Assembly: GCF_026768455.1 (NCBI RefSeq)
Contig: NZ_JAPPVQ010000005.1
Location: 62,001-126,000 of the forward strand
Origin: Candidatus Nitrosotenuis cloacae
GTDB taxonomy: Archaea > Thermoproteota > Nitrososphaeria > Nitrososphaerales > Nitrosopumilaceae
Direction of reading: 5' to 3'
DNA: 64,000 nt
Shown piece after piece: positions 50,930 through 59,336 of the stretch. A program made the position numbers and the translations under genes. How positions within the stretch are numbered: the stretch's first letter is position 1; each line of letters starts with the position of its first letter. Under the pieces are notes generated by a model. It was not told where the DNA came from, ran no database searches, and was given only the letters and a program-made list of their open reading frames with translations.

Positions 50930-51367
50930 ATGTTAGATTATGCGACAATACCAATTGAAGCAATAATTCCAACCGCAATTTCAATAACTGCCCTTGTGAT
51001 ATCAATATACTCAACATCAAAAAACGCACAGATTCTAATCTATTCTTCAATTGACAAAATGTATACTGAACTAATGAAAGTGGGAGTAGACAATCCTGAT
51101 TTTAGAGATCTGAAAAGAACCACAGATTATAAAAATTCCTTTAACGGTGATAGATTATTTGCGTATGAATCCTATGCATTCATGTCAATTAACATGATAG
51201 CTACAGTATATGACAAGTATAAGAAAATACCACGCACATGGCTCAACATAATTACACTTGAGGCAAATCTGCATAAATCTTGGCTAAATGATAATCATTC
51301 CAAATTCAGAAGTGAGTTCATAGACTTTATCGAGCATAACACCGTAAATAATGAACAAGAAGTCTAG
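50930..51367 (+). CDS. DUF4760-like membrane protein
   Basis: 145 residues from ATG 50930; an in-frame TTG at 50876 would add 18. One N-terminal membrane segment (IEAIIPTAISITALVISIYS) is followed by a cytoplasmic helical domain (KMYTELMKVGVDNPDFRDLK, YDKYKKIPRTWLNIITLEAN). The layout is like that of the casposon protein at 46891-47640, without the C-terminal membrane pair. Function unknown. Confidence 0.6.
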   Translation: MLDYATIPIEAIIPTAISITALVISIYSTSKNAQILIYSSIDKMYTELMKVGVDNPDFRDLKRTTDYKNSFNGDRLFAYESYAFMSINMIATVYDKYKKIPRTWLNIITLEANLHKSWLNDNHSKFRSEFIDFIEHNTVNNEQEV

Positions 51368-51544
51368 TTATACACATTAGAATTCATCTAAATTTAATTA
51401 TGTTAGCCTGATTTTCATCCAAAAGATTTATCAAATTATTGTAAAATAACGCAAGTTTTGTTGATTCGAACACACAAAATCCAAGCGTCGCATTCTGCCT
51501 CAAAATGTGGTAATTCTGTTTTAATCGCAACAAGGGGGTGCTGC

Positions 51545-51694
51545 ATGACAAACAGATTAAACAAAGCAGGTCTACACCAAATAATGATGCCCTGCAAAAA
51601 ATGCCCATGCCAATGCGGCTGCTCAAGAATGATCCAAAATCAATACTATCAGCTTTGCATTCATTGCACACTTGGCACTCATGAGGGAAAGTAA
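51545..51694 (+). CDS. Cys-rich mini-protein
   Basis: 49 residues from ATG 51545. The core MPCKKCPCQCGCSRMIQNQY and CIHCTLGTHEGK has seven cysteines and a His in a tight C-x2-C-x-C-x-C-x-C ... C-x2-C-x3-H spacing, which is unlikely by chance in an AT-rich region and suits one or two zinc ions. Similar-looking small proteins occur widely in Thaumarchaeota as far as I recall. The remaining ~420-bp gap holds nothing else I can support. Confidence 0.5.
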   Translation: MTNRLNKAGLHQIMMPCKKCPCQCGCSRMIQNQYYQLCIHCTLGTHEGK

Positions 51695-51787
51695 TACTAT
51701 TCATGCGTGTTTGATAGTATGATTTTCTAAAATGTGCGTTCTGTTGTACTACATCATGCTTATCTAAAATTCCAACTATTGTCATCT

Positions 51788-52366
51788 GTGAAGGCAAAAC
51801 CTCTGGCACTGATCGGTACAGGAGTGATCATACTGCTGATATCCGTGATCTATTCCGGCTCAATGGGCAATCTTGGGATGGAGGTTCCAGATGTGAAAAT
51901 TCCAGTTGTAAAGATTCCAGATGCAGCAATTCCAATGGTGGAAGATGCCCCTATGCCAGAATCGGCAGTTGATGTGTCTGACAATTCAAAGACACCTGTT
52001 GTGTGCGTTGGCAGTGCTTTGTGTACAACTGATACAATTACGAGGATTGTCGACGGAGACACGTTGTACACACAAAACCACCACATCCGGCTGGCACTGA
52101 CTGACACTCCTGAAAAGCAAGAGTCGGGATTTTCCGACGCAACATCGTTTACAAGTACACTGTGCCCTGTCGGCTCCACAATCACAATCGACCAAGATGA
52201 CAAGCAAAAGACGGATGTGTATGGGAGGATGATTGCTAAAATCACGTGCTCTGGTAAAGTGCTCAACGCAGAACTGCTGGAATCAGGACACGCTGTAATC
52301 TCACAGCAATACTGCAAGAAAAGCGAGTTTGCATTGGAGTCATGGGCGACAAAGTTCGGATGCTAG
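51788..52366 (+). CDS. secreted/anchored staphylococcal-type thermonuclease
   Basis: About 192 residues from GTG 51788 (TTG 51779 also possible). One N-terminal membrane segment (ALIGTGVIILLISVIYSGSM) precedes a Pro/Val linker (VPDVKIPVVKIPDAAIPMVE) and an SNase domain from ~80. Catalytic residues are seen: RIVDGDTLY, IRLALTDTPE (Arg, Asp, Glu) and DVYGRMIA (second Arg). An extracellular Ca-dependent nuclease, perhaps for DNA scavenging or defence. Confidence 0.85.
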   Translation: MKAKPLALIGTGVIILLISVIYSGSMGNLGMEVPDVKIPVVKIPDAAIPMVEDAPMPESAVDVSDNSKTPVVCVGSALCTTDTITRIVDGDTLYTQNHHIRLALTDTPEKQESGFSDATSFTSTLCPVGSTITIDQDDKQKTDVYGRMIAKITCSGKVLNAELLESGHAVISQQYCKKSEFALESWATKFGC

Positions 52367-52425
52367 TCGTTTTTTGAATTGAAAGTGTGCGAACGTGTTT
52401 TATCTGATGAGTGCGTAGTGAAACC

Positions 52426-52614
52426 ATGGTTGTTGTCTGGATTGGACTAGGCGTGGGAATTCTTGTGGCGGCAATACTGCTAAAGAAGATAGTCACTGCA
52501 TCCCCAAAAGATGCGCTCAAGGTAAGCGTCAACTGCAAAAAGTGCGGCTACCGCACAAACGGCCTAAAGTGCCCTCGGTGCGAAAACGCATCCGATCCGC
52601 AAAGATGGAGATAG
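52426..52614 (+). CDS. small membrane-anchored zinc-ribbon protein
   Basis: 62 residues from ATG 52426 (GTG 52411 possible). One N-terminal membrane segment (VVVWIGLGVGILVAAILL) and a C-terminal zinc ribbon (NCKKCGYRTNGLKCPRCE). The end abuts the convergent ABC permease gene. Function unknown. Confidence 0.7.
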   Translation: MVVVWIGLGVGILVAAILLKKIVTASPKDALKVSVNCKKCGYRTNGLKCPRCENASDPQRWR

Positions 52615-53373
52615 CTAACTGTGGACCAGCTTTTTCCTAAGCTTCGTACTTGCGTAATCCATTCCTAACGTTACTGCAAGTATTGCAAGTATGAACGGCG
52701 CAGCCTTGCCGTAGTTGAGGCTCTCAAGGTGGTGTATTATGTAAAATCCGATTCCGCCTGCGCCTACTAACCCAAGAATTGACGACTCCCTCACGCTGTA
52801 TGACAGCAAAAACAGGTACTGGTTTCCCATGTGCGGCAACGCCTCTGGGATTGTGACGAACTTGGCAATCTGCATCCTTGTTGCACCAAGTACGTGCATT
52901 GCGTCGTACGCAGACGCGTTCTGCGACTCGTATATCTCGTAGAGGTACTTGCCGCTCAGCCCCATTATGTAAAGTGATATTGCAAATATTCCAGCAGTTG
53001 GACCAAGCCCTACTACCACCACAAGCAGAATTGCCCACAGCAGGGGCGGCATGGACCACAGTATTCCAAGCAGGCTTCTGAAAATTACACTCACATATGA
53101 CGGCGAGATATTCCTTGCGGCAAGCAGTGCTGCGGGAATGGAGAGTGCAAATCCAATGCTGGAGCCAATCAGCGCCATCTCAAGCGTCTCAATTAGCGAC
53201 CAGAGCACCTTGTCCCACACGGTAAAGTCAAACTCTAATAGCTCGCCCACTATGACTGCGGAATTGTCTGCATCGTCAATGATTGACAAAGGATTGAATC
53301 CGAGGTGTACTGAGCTTCCAATTATTATCAAGAGTATGGCAATCCAGGTGTACTGGAACCTACTGGGGTTCAT
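52615..53373 (-). CDS. phnE: phosphonate-type ABC transporter permease PhnE
   Basis: A 252-residue inner-membrane permease with about six membrane segments. The EAA loop is typical: SQNASAYDAMHVLGATRMQI, AKFVTIPEALPHMGNQYLF. PhnE-type motifs ALIGSSIGFALSIPAALLAA and GLVGAGGIGFYI are present. It forms an importer with the ATPase and binding protein encoded upstream, its start overlapping the ATPase end by 14 bases. Confidence 0.9.
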   Translation of the reverse strand: MNPSRFQYTWIAILLIIIGSSVHLGFNPLSIIDDADNSAVIVGELLEFDFTVWDKVLWSLIETLEMALIGSSIGFALSIPAALLAARNISPSYVSVIFRSLLGILWSMPPLLWAILLVVVVGLGPTAGIFAISLYIMGLSGKYLYEIYESQNASAYDAMHVLGATRMQIAKFVTIPEALPHMGNQYLFLLSYSVRESSILGLVGAGGIGFYIIHHLESLNYGKAAPFILAILAVTLGMDYASTKLRKKLVHS

Positions 53374-54082
53374 AGAGCCCTCCTATGGTGTCCTGTGTGA
53401 TCTCTTTTGCGGGGATGTTCTTTTCAATCCTGCCGTTTATCATGATTAGTACGTTGTCACTGTACATTTTTGCGATGTCTGGGTTATGGTGGGTCATCAG
53501 TATGGTGATCTTTTTCTTCTTCCTTACGTCCGCAAAAATGTCCATCACAGTTACTGCTGCTTTGAAATCAAGGCTTGCAGTCATCTCGTCTGCCAGAATT
53601 ATCGAAGGTCTTTGAATAAGCGTCCTTGCTATTGCAACTCGCTGTTTTTCACCGCCGCTCAGCTTCTTTACCTTTACGTCCTTGAGGTGTGATACCTTGA
53701 GGTCGTACATCAAAGAGTATGCTTCGTCTAGCATGTCCTTTGTGTACATGCCGGTAATTGAGCGCCAGCGTGGCATCCTCCTTAGGGCACCCATCATCAC
53801 GTTGGTAAACACACTAAGTTCATTGACTAGACCGAGATTCTGCGGTATGTATCCTAACATCTTCTGACTTTCATTGTCCAAGCCCTTTTTTCCAAAAAAA
53901 TACATCTCGCCTGAGGTCGGCTTCAAAAGACCAAGTGCGACCTTTAGCAGAGTAGTCTTTCCTGCCCCGTTTGGACCCATTATGGTGACCGCACTGCCTT
54001 CCGGTACGTTCATGGACAAATTGTTGAGTATCTTTCTGTTGTTTACAGTCAGCTGAACTGCGTTCATGCTGAGTGCATCCAT
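53360..54082 (-). CDS. phnC: phosphonate-type ABC transporter ATPase PhnC
   Basis: A 240-residue ABC ATPase. Walker A is GPNGAGKTT, the Q-loop is YIPQNLGL, the signature is KLSGGEKQRVAIARTLIQRP, Walker B is IILADEMTASLD and the H-loop is ILMTHHNPD. Energises the PhnE permease. Ten bases separate it from the binding-protein gene. Confidence 0.92.
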   Translation of the reverse strand: MDALSMNAVQLTVNNRKILNNLSMNVPEGSAVTIMGPNGAGKTTLLKVALGLLKPTSGEMYFFGKKGLDNESQKMLGYIPQNLGLVNELSVFTNVMMGALRRMPRWRSITGMYTKDMLDEAYSLMYDLKVSHLKDVKVKKLSGGEKQRVAIARTLIQRPSIILADEMTASLDFKAAVTVMDIFADVRKKKKITILMTHHNPDIAKMYSDNVLIMINGRIEKNIPAKEITQDTIGGLYEPQ

Positions 54083-54092
54083 GGGTATTTGG

Positions 54093-55070
54093 CTAGACCT
54101 TCTCTGTATATTTCAAGCCGGTTATCTTGAGCGCACTCTGCAGGTTTCCAAGATGCTCGTCCGCAGTAGTCTCCTCAAAGCCGACAAATATGGCAGACAC
54201 CAGTTTTCGCATTATCTGCTTTGTGCCGTCGTCACTTCCTAATTCCAGCAGTGCTGCCTTTACCTTGGCCTTTGCGTCCGAGTCCATGTCTTTACTGAAC
54301 ACCACGCCGTGTGACGGAATTGGGCCCTGCTCGTGTACTACCTTTGTGTTGTCTATTACCTCTCGGTACAGTTTCTCATTTACATCTCCTGCAATTATGC
54401 TGACGTCGACTCGGCCGTTCTTTAGTGCCTCCCATGCCTGACCGTAGCCACCTGCAAACACCACGTCTGCAAAGTATGCCTTTGGATCTATCTCCTTTCC
54501 TTCCTCGACAGTCACAAGTCCTTCTTCAACTAGTGACTTCATTGGGGTGACGTATCCTGAGGTGGACAGCGGACTTGGAAATGCCGCAGTGGTGCCCCTG
54601 AGATCCTCAAGCGTGTTGTACGGTGAATCTTTTGGTACCACCCAGTATGAGTAATAATATGTCTCTGCAGTAAGGGTATCTCCTATGACGACCTCTCTTA
54701 CCTCTGCAAGCTCAAGTGTTGCGCCTGCCTTTTGTACTGCAAGATATGATGGCCAGGCGCTCATGAATGCCATGTCTGCCTTGCCAAATCGTAATGCCTC
54801 CACAACACCTGCGTATGATGTTGGGACGTAAATCTGAACGTCGTAACCTGTTTTCTGCTCTAGGAACTGCTCCAATTCTTTTGCCTGGGACTCGATGTCG
54901 CTTGCCTGCGCGGTGGGCTGGATTGCCAGCGTTATCACCTTTGCCTCCTGCACCTCTGGAACAGTGCTGTCTGATGCGATAAAGATGCCATACCCTATCC
55001 CTATCCCAGCTACTAGAATTATCGGGATTATGGCATAGAGTTTGTTCATGGTTCGCATCTTTTTTATCAT
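54093..55070 (-). CDS. phnD: phosphonate/phosphite-type substrate-binding protein PhnD
   Basis: A 325-residue periplasmic-type binding protein, anchored by one N-terminal membrane segment (LYAIIPIILVAGIGIGYGIF) without a lipobox cysteine. PhnD family signatures: TLAIQPTAQASDIESQAKEL, YVPTSYAGVVEALRFGKADM, AFMSAWPSYLAVQKAG and the FPSPLSTSGYVTPMK ligand loop. First gene of phnDCE. Start could be 55070 or 55049. A TTAAATAATG-type AT stretch overlaps the start and may be part of the promoter. Confidence 0.9.
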   Translation of the reverse strand: MIKKMRTMNKLYAIIPIILVAGIGIGYGIFIASDSTVPEVQEAKVITLAIQPTAQASDIESQAKELEQFLEQKTGYDVQIYVPTSYAGVVEALRFGKADMAFMSAWPSYLAVQKAGATLELAEVREVVIGDTLTAETYYYSYWVVPKDSPYNTLEDLRGTTAAFPSPLSTSGYVTPMKSLVEEGLVTVEEGKEIDPKAYFADVVFAGGYGQAWEALKNGRVDVSIIAGDVNEKLYREVIDNTKVVHEQGPIPSHGVVFSKDMDSDAKAKVKAALLELGSDDGTKQIMRKLVSAIFVGFEETTADEHLGNLQSALKITGLKYTEKV

Positions 55071-55223
55071 TATTTAAGTCCGGCAGAACGTTCCATACTT
55101 GTAGACTATGGCTGAAAAACACCCTTTATTTTTGTAGAATGGTTCCTATTTTATTATGTTATGAGGTTATGAGATTTTACCCCAATCACACACATGGTGA
55201 TAAATTCCATTTTCCGCGCCTCT

Positions 55224-55595
55224 ATGTTGGACTCCACTACTGCAATAGTAATTGACGACGACAAGGAGACGGTGTCAGTGTTCTGCGAGTACATGCGAGG
55301 CATGGGCATCGACGTTCGGGGGTTTGGCTACAACGGAAAGCAGGCAGTGGAACTGTATGAACGGCTCCGACCGGATGTGGTGTTCTTGGATCTGATCATG
55401 CCTGAATACGACGGATTTTATGCACTTGACAGGCTGCGTCAAATTGATCCTGACTCCAAGGTGATAGTCATTACTGCAAACCACCTCACAGAGGCAGACG
55501 GGGCGCGCCTTGAAAATCTGAATCCGACCCGCGTAGTGACAAAGCCGTTTGACGTCAACGACATCCTAAGGTTCGTTGGCGAGCTTGGAAAGTAG
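55224..55595 (+). CDS. CheY-like response regulator
   Basis: A single receiver domain of about 123 residues (ATG 55224; ATG 55194 would add 10). Motifs are complete: IVIDDDKETV (acidic pocket), VVFLDLIMPEYDG (phospho-acceptor Asp), VIVITANHLTE (Thr) and TKPFDVNDIL (Lys). No output domain. Followed after 18 bases by its likely kinase. Confidence 0.9.
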   Translation: MLDSTTAIVIDDDKETVSVFCEYMRGMGIDVRGFGYNGKQAVELYERLRPDVVFLDLIMPEYDGFYALDRLRQIDPDSKVIVITANHLTEADGARLENLNPTRVVTKPFDVNDILRFVGELGK

Positions 55596-55613
55596 TCACG
55601 TGGTGGGAAACGT

Positions 55614-56774
55614 ATGTATGGAATAGATCACACCACACAGCAAATGCCTGTCAAGTTCGGATTGTATCACGTGCAGCTTATGAGGTATTATGATGAGGTC
55701 CTGGCCCAGTCTGCAAGAAACTATGCGTTCACTGCGGACAAAAAATGGGTGATGAGGTACAGGACAATCGAGCCGCTGTCTGACAAACTACTCAAGGATG
55801 CAATAAAGGCAGCAGACGACTCTACTCGTCCGTTTTTTGTGACTCTGGACAAGGCAAATGCTGCGCTTGTAGCGATGGAGCACCGCTCAATTAGACTTGT
55901 GCGCCGTGGCAAGAAGGAAGAGGCGCTTGGGCTGCTTGATGGAATGGAGTATGAGAAACAAAGGAAGATTCTTGCGGGAGGACTTGCTGACTTTGTGGCA
56001 AAGATGGAGGGAGCAAAGACAAAGCACGAGATTGCTGCAAACATTGCAATTCCATCAGTTCAGGATGTGATGGACCTTGAGCGCAAGCTTGCAGTAATAG
56101 AGGAGAGCGTCAAAAAAGAGCGGCTTGTGGCAATAGGCGAGCTTGCGGCAAGATTTGCTCATGACATCCGCAATCCGCTTGCGGTTATTCGCAACTCAAT
56201 AGACCTTCTAACATCACAGAATCCCGACCCAAAAACAATCGACCACTACCAGAGGATACAGCGCGCTGTGACTAGGATCACATACCAGATAGACGACGTC
56301 CTCAATTTTGTAAAGCCTAGAATCCTGATACCAAAACAGATCACATTGTTTGAGATACTAAACTCCACTGTCAGCAAGGTAAAGATTCCTGACACCGTCC
56401 GGCTTGAGATGCCAAAAAAGGACATCGTGTTTGTCGCAGATCCGATAAACTTGGAGATAGTATTCGTCAATTTAATAACAAACGCGATTCAGGCGATGAA
56501 CAACTCTGGCAAGATACGCATCGGCTACAAGGTAGAAAAGAAAAACATCGTGATATCTTTGAGCGACAGCGGTCCTGGCATTCCAAAGAAATACCTCTCA
56601 AAGATATTCGAGCCATTGTTTACTACAAAGCAGACAGGCACCGGACTTGGGCTGGTCAGCTGCAAGACAATAGTGGAACAGCACGGCGGCAAGATATCTG
56701 TACAAAGTCGGACAGGGAGTGGGACTACGTTTTTTATCAACCTGCCAAAGAAGCGCATGCCGGCACGCAGATAA
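55614..56774 (+). CDS. soluble sensor histidine kinase
   Basis: A 386-residue kinase with no membrane segment. The N-terminal ~150 residues are helical (MRYYDEVLAQSARNYAFTAD, LDKANAALVAMEHRSIRLVR) and resemble a DUF- or HAMP-like input. The HisKA box is LAARFAHDIRNPLAVIRNSI. The ATPase part has NLITNAIQAMNNSGKI (N), LSDSGPGIPKKYLSKIFEPL (G1/F) and GTGLGLVSCK (G2). Forms a two-component pair with the regulator upstream. Confidence 0.9.
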   Translation: MYGIDHTTQQMPVKFGLYHVQLMRYYDEVLAQSARNYAFTADKKWVMRYRTIEPLSDKLLKDAIKAADDSTRPFFVTLDKANAALVAMEHRSIRLVRRGKKEEALGLLDGMEYEKQRKILAGGLADFVAKMEGAKTKHEIAANIAIPSVQDVMDLERKLAVIEESVKKERLVAIGELAARFAHDIRNPLAVIRNSIDLLTSQNPDPKTIDHYQRIQRAVTRITYQIDDVLNFVKPRILIPKQITLFEILNSTVSKVKIPDTVRLEMPKKDIVFVADPINLEIVFVNLITNAIQAMNNSGKIRIGYKVEKKNIVISLSDSGPGIPKKYLSKIFEPLFTTKQTGTGLGLVSCKTIVEQHGGKISVQSRTGSGTTFFINLPKKRMPARR

Positions 56775-56801
56775 TCTGCCTGAATTCCTGCTGATTCTGA
56801 C

Positions 56802-56813
56802 GCTTAAATTTAA
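56802..56813 (+). promoter_or_regulatory. TATA-like promoter element for 53-aa zinc protein
   Basis: CTTAAATTTAAT lies 26-37 bases before ATG 56839, the usual position for an archaeal TATA box with a leaderless transcript. It sits just after the histidine kinase stop, so the small gene has its own promoter. Confidence 0.5.
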
Positions 56814-56838
56814 TAGACGACCCGTGGTTTCACATGCA

Positions 56839-57000
56839 ATGGGACGACGAAAAACACAGAAAATCATCAAATCCGCTCCAAAGAATGTAACTACCGGACT
56901 GTGTCCAAAATGTCAAACCGTGGGACGTATCTTCCTAATTGGCCAAGTGGGCGCCGAGCACGCAAAATGCGCCTCCTGCAACCAAGAGTTTGATTTGTAG
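56839..57000 (+). CDS. small zinc-ribbon protein
   Basis: A 53-residue basic protein (MGRRKTQKIIKSAPKNVTTG) with a zinc ribbon formed by LCPKCQ and CASCNQEF. Start taken at 56839, because the longer frame reads into the kinase gene. A nucleic-acid or ribosome role is possible. No family recognised with confidence. Confidence 0.75.
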   Translation: MGRRKTQKIIKSAPKNVTTGLCPKCQTVGRIFLIGQVGAEHAKCASCNQEFDL

Positions 57001-57062
57001 CGAGTCTAATCAAAAAAATTCACCCATAAATTTTTAAGCTCTTTTCCTAATTGTACATCAGA

Positions 57063-57236
57063 ATGGCTTCAACCGAAGGCGAGACAATCTATGAGCGCGT
57101 GGCAAAGCTGGAAGACGAAATTGCGGCACTGCGCAACGAAGTAGACGTACTCAAAAAGGCTTTGCGAAACAAGCTAGCAAGGCACGAAATATCTCAAATC
57201 AAGAAAGGGCGCGACGTCACGTCAATTATTGATTAA
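57063..57236 (+). CDS. small coiled-coil protein
   Basis: 57 residues from ATG 57063. Residues ~5-40 form a heptad coiled coil (YERVAKLEDEIAALRNEVDV, LKKALRNKLARHEI), and the end is basic. A TATA-like AAATTTTTAAG lies about 30 bases upstream. Function unknown. Its 3' end overlaps the convergent transglutaminase-like gene by 11 bases. Confidence 0.7.
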   Translation: MASTEGETIYERVAKLEDEIAALRNEVDVLKKALRNKLARHEISQIKKGRDVTSIID

Positions 57237-58050
57237 TCTTTTCTCTAATATCTCGTATTAGTTCCAGAACAAAGTCCACGTCCGGGGCTTCGGGGGCGAT
57301 CTCAAGGTATCTGTTGAGGTACTTGAGGGCCTCCTCGTAGTGGAGCAACCTGTCTTCTAGGATGCCCTTGTCGCGTATCTCGTCTGGCGACTCCGGCTCC
57401 ACTGCAAGTATCATGTTGGTGCACCGCATTGCCTTTTCGTACGCGTACGACTGGGAATACGAGTTCTTCAGGTTCCGCATTATTCTGACTAGCACCTTGT
57501 CCTCTGGAAGCTCGTCCAAAAACTCCGGGGAAAACTCGACGTCCTCGCCAAAATTCCTAAACAGGATCTCTTCGAGATCCTCTACGTTGAGTAGCCTGCC
57601 GCCCTCAAATGGGTCCAGTATCATCTCTTCGTTGTATTTTACGACCACGTGACTTGGGAAGCCACAGATTCGCAGGTCCAACCCTATCTGTCTTGCAACC
57701 TCGACGTAAATAATTGACAGGGTTATGGGGATTCCACTTTTCTTGTCTAACACCTCGTTTAGAAAGTTGTTCTTTGGGTCGTAATAATCCTCAGTGTCTC
57801 CGACAAAGCCGAGTGTCTGAAAGAGGTGCTCATTGAGCATCGATATGAGATATGTCGGGTTTTTCACATCGGAGAGCATCACCTTGAGGGACTTTGCAAT
57901 GTCGTTTATCTTTGCAATCTCGTCTTGGATTTTCAGGTCGGGATACTCTAGGATCTGGCCAAGCTTTAGGCATTTTTCCACCAAGTTGTACCTTTTGTCT
58001 GTGGAGTATGCCAGCCATTCTGCCACAAAGGGGTCGAATTTCTCGCTCAA
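57226..58050 (-). CDS. SirB1-like transglutaminase-fold protein
   Basis: A 274-residue protein with the SirB1/DUF1338-like N-terminal part (LNEHLFQTLGFVGDTEDYYD, NFLNEVLDKKSGIPITLSII, YVEVARQIGLDLRICGFPSH) and the E-M-I-L-D-P-F-E-G-G segment. C-terminal TPR-like helices follow (YEKAMRCTNMILAVEPESPD, EEALKYLNRYLEIAPEAPDV). In bacteria such proteins sit near prmC; the activity is unknown. It starts at the base before the upstream gene's stop codon, so the two genes are one unit. Confidence 0.82.
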   Translation of the reverse strand: MSEKFDPFVAEWLAYSTDKRYNLVEKCLKLGQILEYPDLKIQDEIAKINDIAKSLKVMLSDVKNPTYLISMLNEHLFQTLGFVGDTEDYYDPKNNFLNEVLDKKSGIPITLSIIYVEVARQIGLDLRICGFPSHVVVKYNEEMILDPFEGGRLLNVEDLEEILFRNFGEDVEFSPEFLDELPEDKVLVRIMRNLKNSYSQSYAYEKAMRCTNMILAVEPESPDEIRDKGILEDRLLHYEEALKYLNRYLEIAPEAPDVDFVLELIRDIREKINQ

Positions 58051-59244
58051 CTATGAGATCCTGCTCACGTATTTCTGCGGGTCCTTCAACTCGCGTGTAG
58101 TTGGGGGATTGCCAATCAGCGTGCCAAATCCACCCTTGCCGAATTTTGCAAACACTGCTGATACTAGGTCCTTTCCCATGTGCTTTCTTACGGTGTATGC
58201 AGAGATGTCAGTTCCCATGAACATGGTCAGGTACTGGTGAAAGTCACGGTCGTCCTTTAGGATGTTCTGCACGCAGAACTCTGCCATTCCCTCCATGGTG
58301 GAAAATGCCGCATGGTGCCTCTGGATTGGTCCAAGCCACCTCTGGTATATTCCCAAAAGCTCAGGCACCATCTGGGATATTGTAGGGTCTATCTCCACTT
58401 TGGTAAATGTCATGACGTCAGGACCCAGGACGTTTACAATAAAGTTGTCCGGATTTAGCATAAAGAACAGATTTGCGCGCTTGGCAATGGGGAACTCGTC
58501 TGGGACTGTAGGAATCTGCATATGCTCTGACAGCCTTGCCACTGTTGGGTCGTCCAGGTTCAGGATTATCTTTGCAAGCTCCTCGTTTATCCTGTTTACC
58601 TCGATTACTGCCTTTTTGTTTTCCTCGTACAAGTGTGTCTGGATGGAGTGAACCATCTCTTCAAGTGTGGTCATCTTTAAGGCGCCGATATACCCTGACT
58701 TGACGGTCTCGTATCTTGCATCGTAAGGCTGCCCCTGCTTGTGCAGGATTATCTGCGGATAGCTTGACAGCACAAAGCTATTCAGGTATATGGTGGAATC
58801 AAGATAGTCTCCATATGTGGTTGATATCTTTGAGATGTATGCCTTGGCATAAGTGGAATATACGAGAAACTTGACTGGGTCCTCCTTTATCACGCTGACT
58901 ATTGCCTGTCTGTCCTGCTTTGCAAGCGCCGCAAACAGTCTGTCTATGAATTTCCGCGCGTCATCTGATGCAAACACCTTCCGTCCCTTGATTTTTTTGA
59001 GGTCCTCAAGTCCTGGGAATTCTATTTTTACGTCCGGTGAAACTGCAATTCCTGTAAATTCCTCCACTCTTTGCTTCAGACCGGGCGCAAACTCGCTTAC
59101 CGTCTGCTGTGGGGAGTCGAATTTTGCGGTAAAATCTGGGTCTTCTGATATCTTTGAGGAGAGTTTCGCAATCACTTCCTCCTCGTTTATCTCAACTGAG
59201 ATCTGATCAAGGAGTGCGTCTGCAAATTCCTCAAGCTCAGTCAT
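58051..59244 (-). CDS. conserved hypothetical protein
   Basis: A 397-residue soluble, mostly helical protein with an acidic N-terminus (MTELEEFADALLDQISVEIN). Possible metal-binding helices are TLEEMVHSIQTHLYEENKKA and HHAAFSTMEGMAEFCVQNIL (Glu/His-rich), which could make a gluzincin-like site, but no HExxH is present. Co-transcribed with the SirB1-like gene. No family recognised. Confidence 0.7.
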   Translation of the reverse strand: MTELEEFADALLDQISVEINEEEVIAKLSSKISEDPDFTAKFDSPQQTVSEFAPGLKQRVEEFTGIAVSPDVKIEFPGLEDLKKIKGRKVFASDDARKFIDRLFAALAKQDRQAIVSVIKEDPVKFLVYSTYAKAYISKISTTYGDYLDSTIYLNSFVLSSYPQIILHKQGQPYDARYETVKSGYIGALKMTTLEEMVHSIQTHLYEENKKAVIEVNRINEELAKIILNLDDPTVARLSEHMQIPTVPDEFPIAKRANLFFMLNPDNFIVNVLGPDVMTFTKVEIDPTISQMVPELLGIYQRWLGPIQRHHAAFSTMEGMAEFCVQNILKDDRDFHQYLTMFMGTDISAYTVRKHMGKDLVSAVFAKFGKGGFGTLIGNPPTTRELKDPQKYVSRIS

Positions 59245-59336
59245 TAATGGCTTGCCACTTTTGTACTAATTTAACATTAACTGGGCGTTCTACATGAAAT
59301 AGGTATTAATGCAAAACGTGACACCGTAAATTCACT

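Noticed and set aside
58051-59244. Zinc metallopeptidase call for the 397-aa protein
   Set aside because: His/Glu-rich helices are present, but there is no HExxH or other complete metal motif, so the function is left open.
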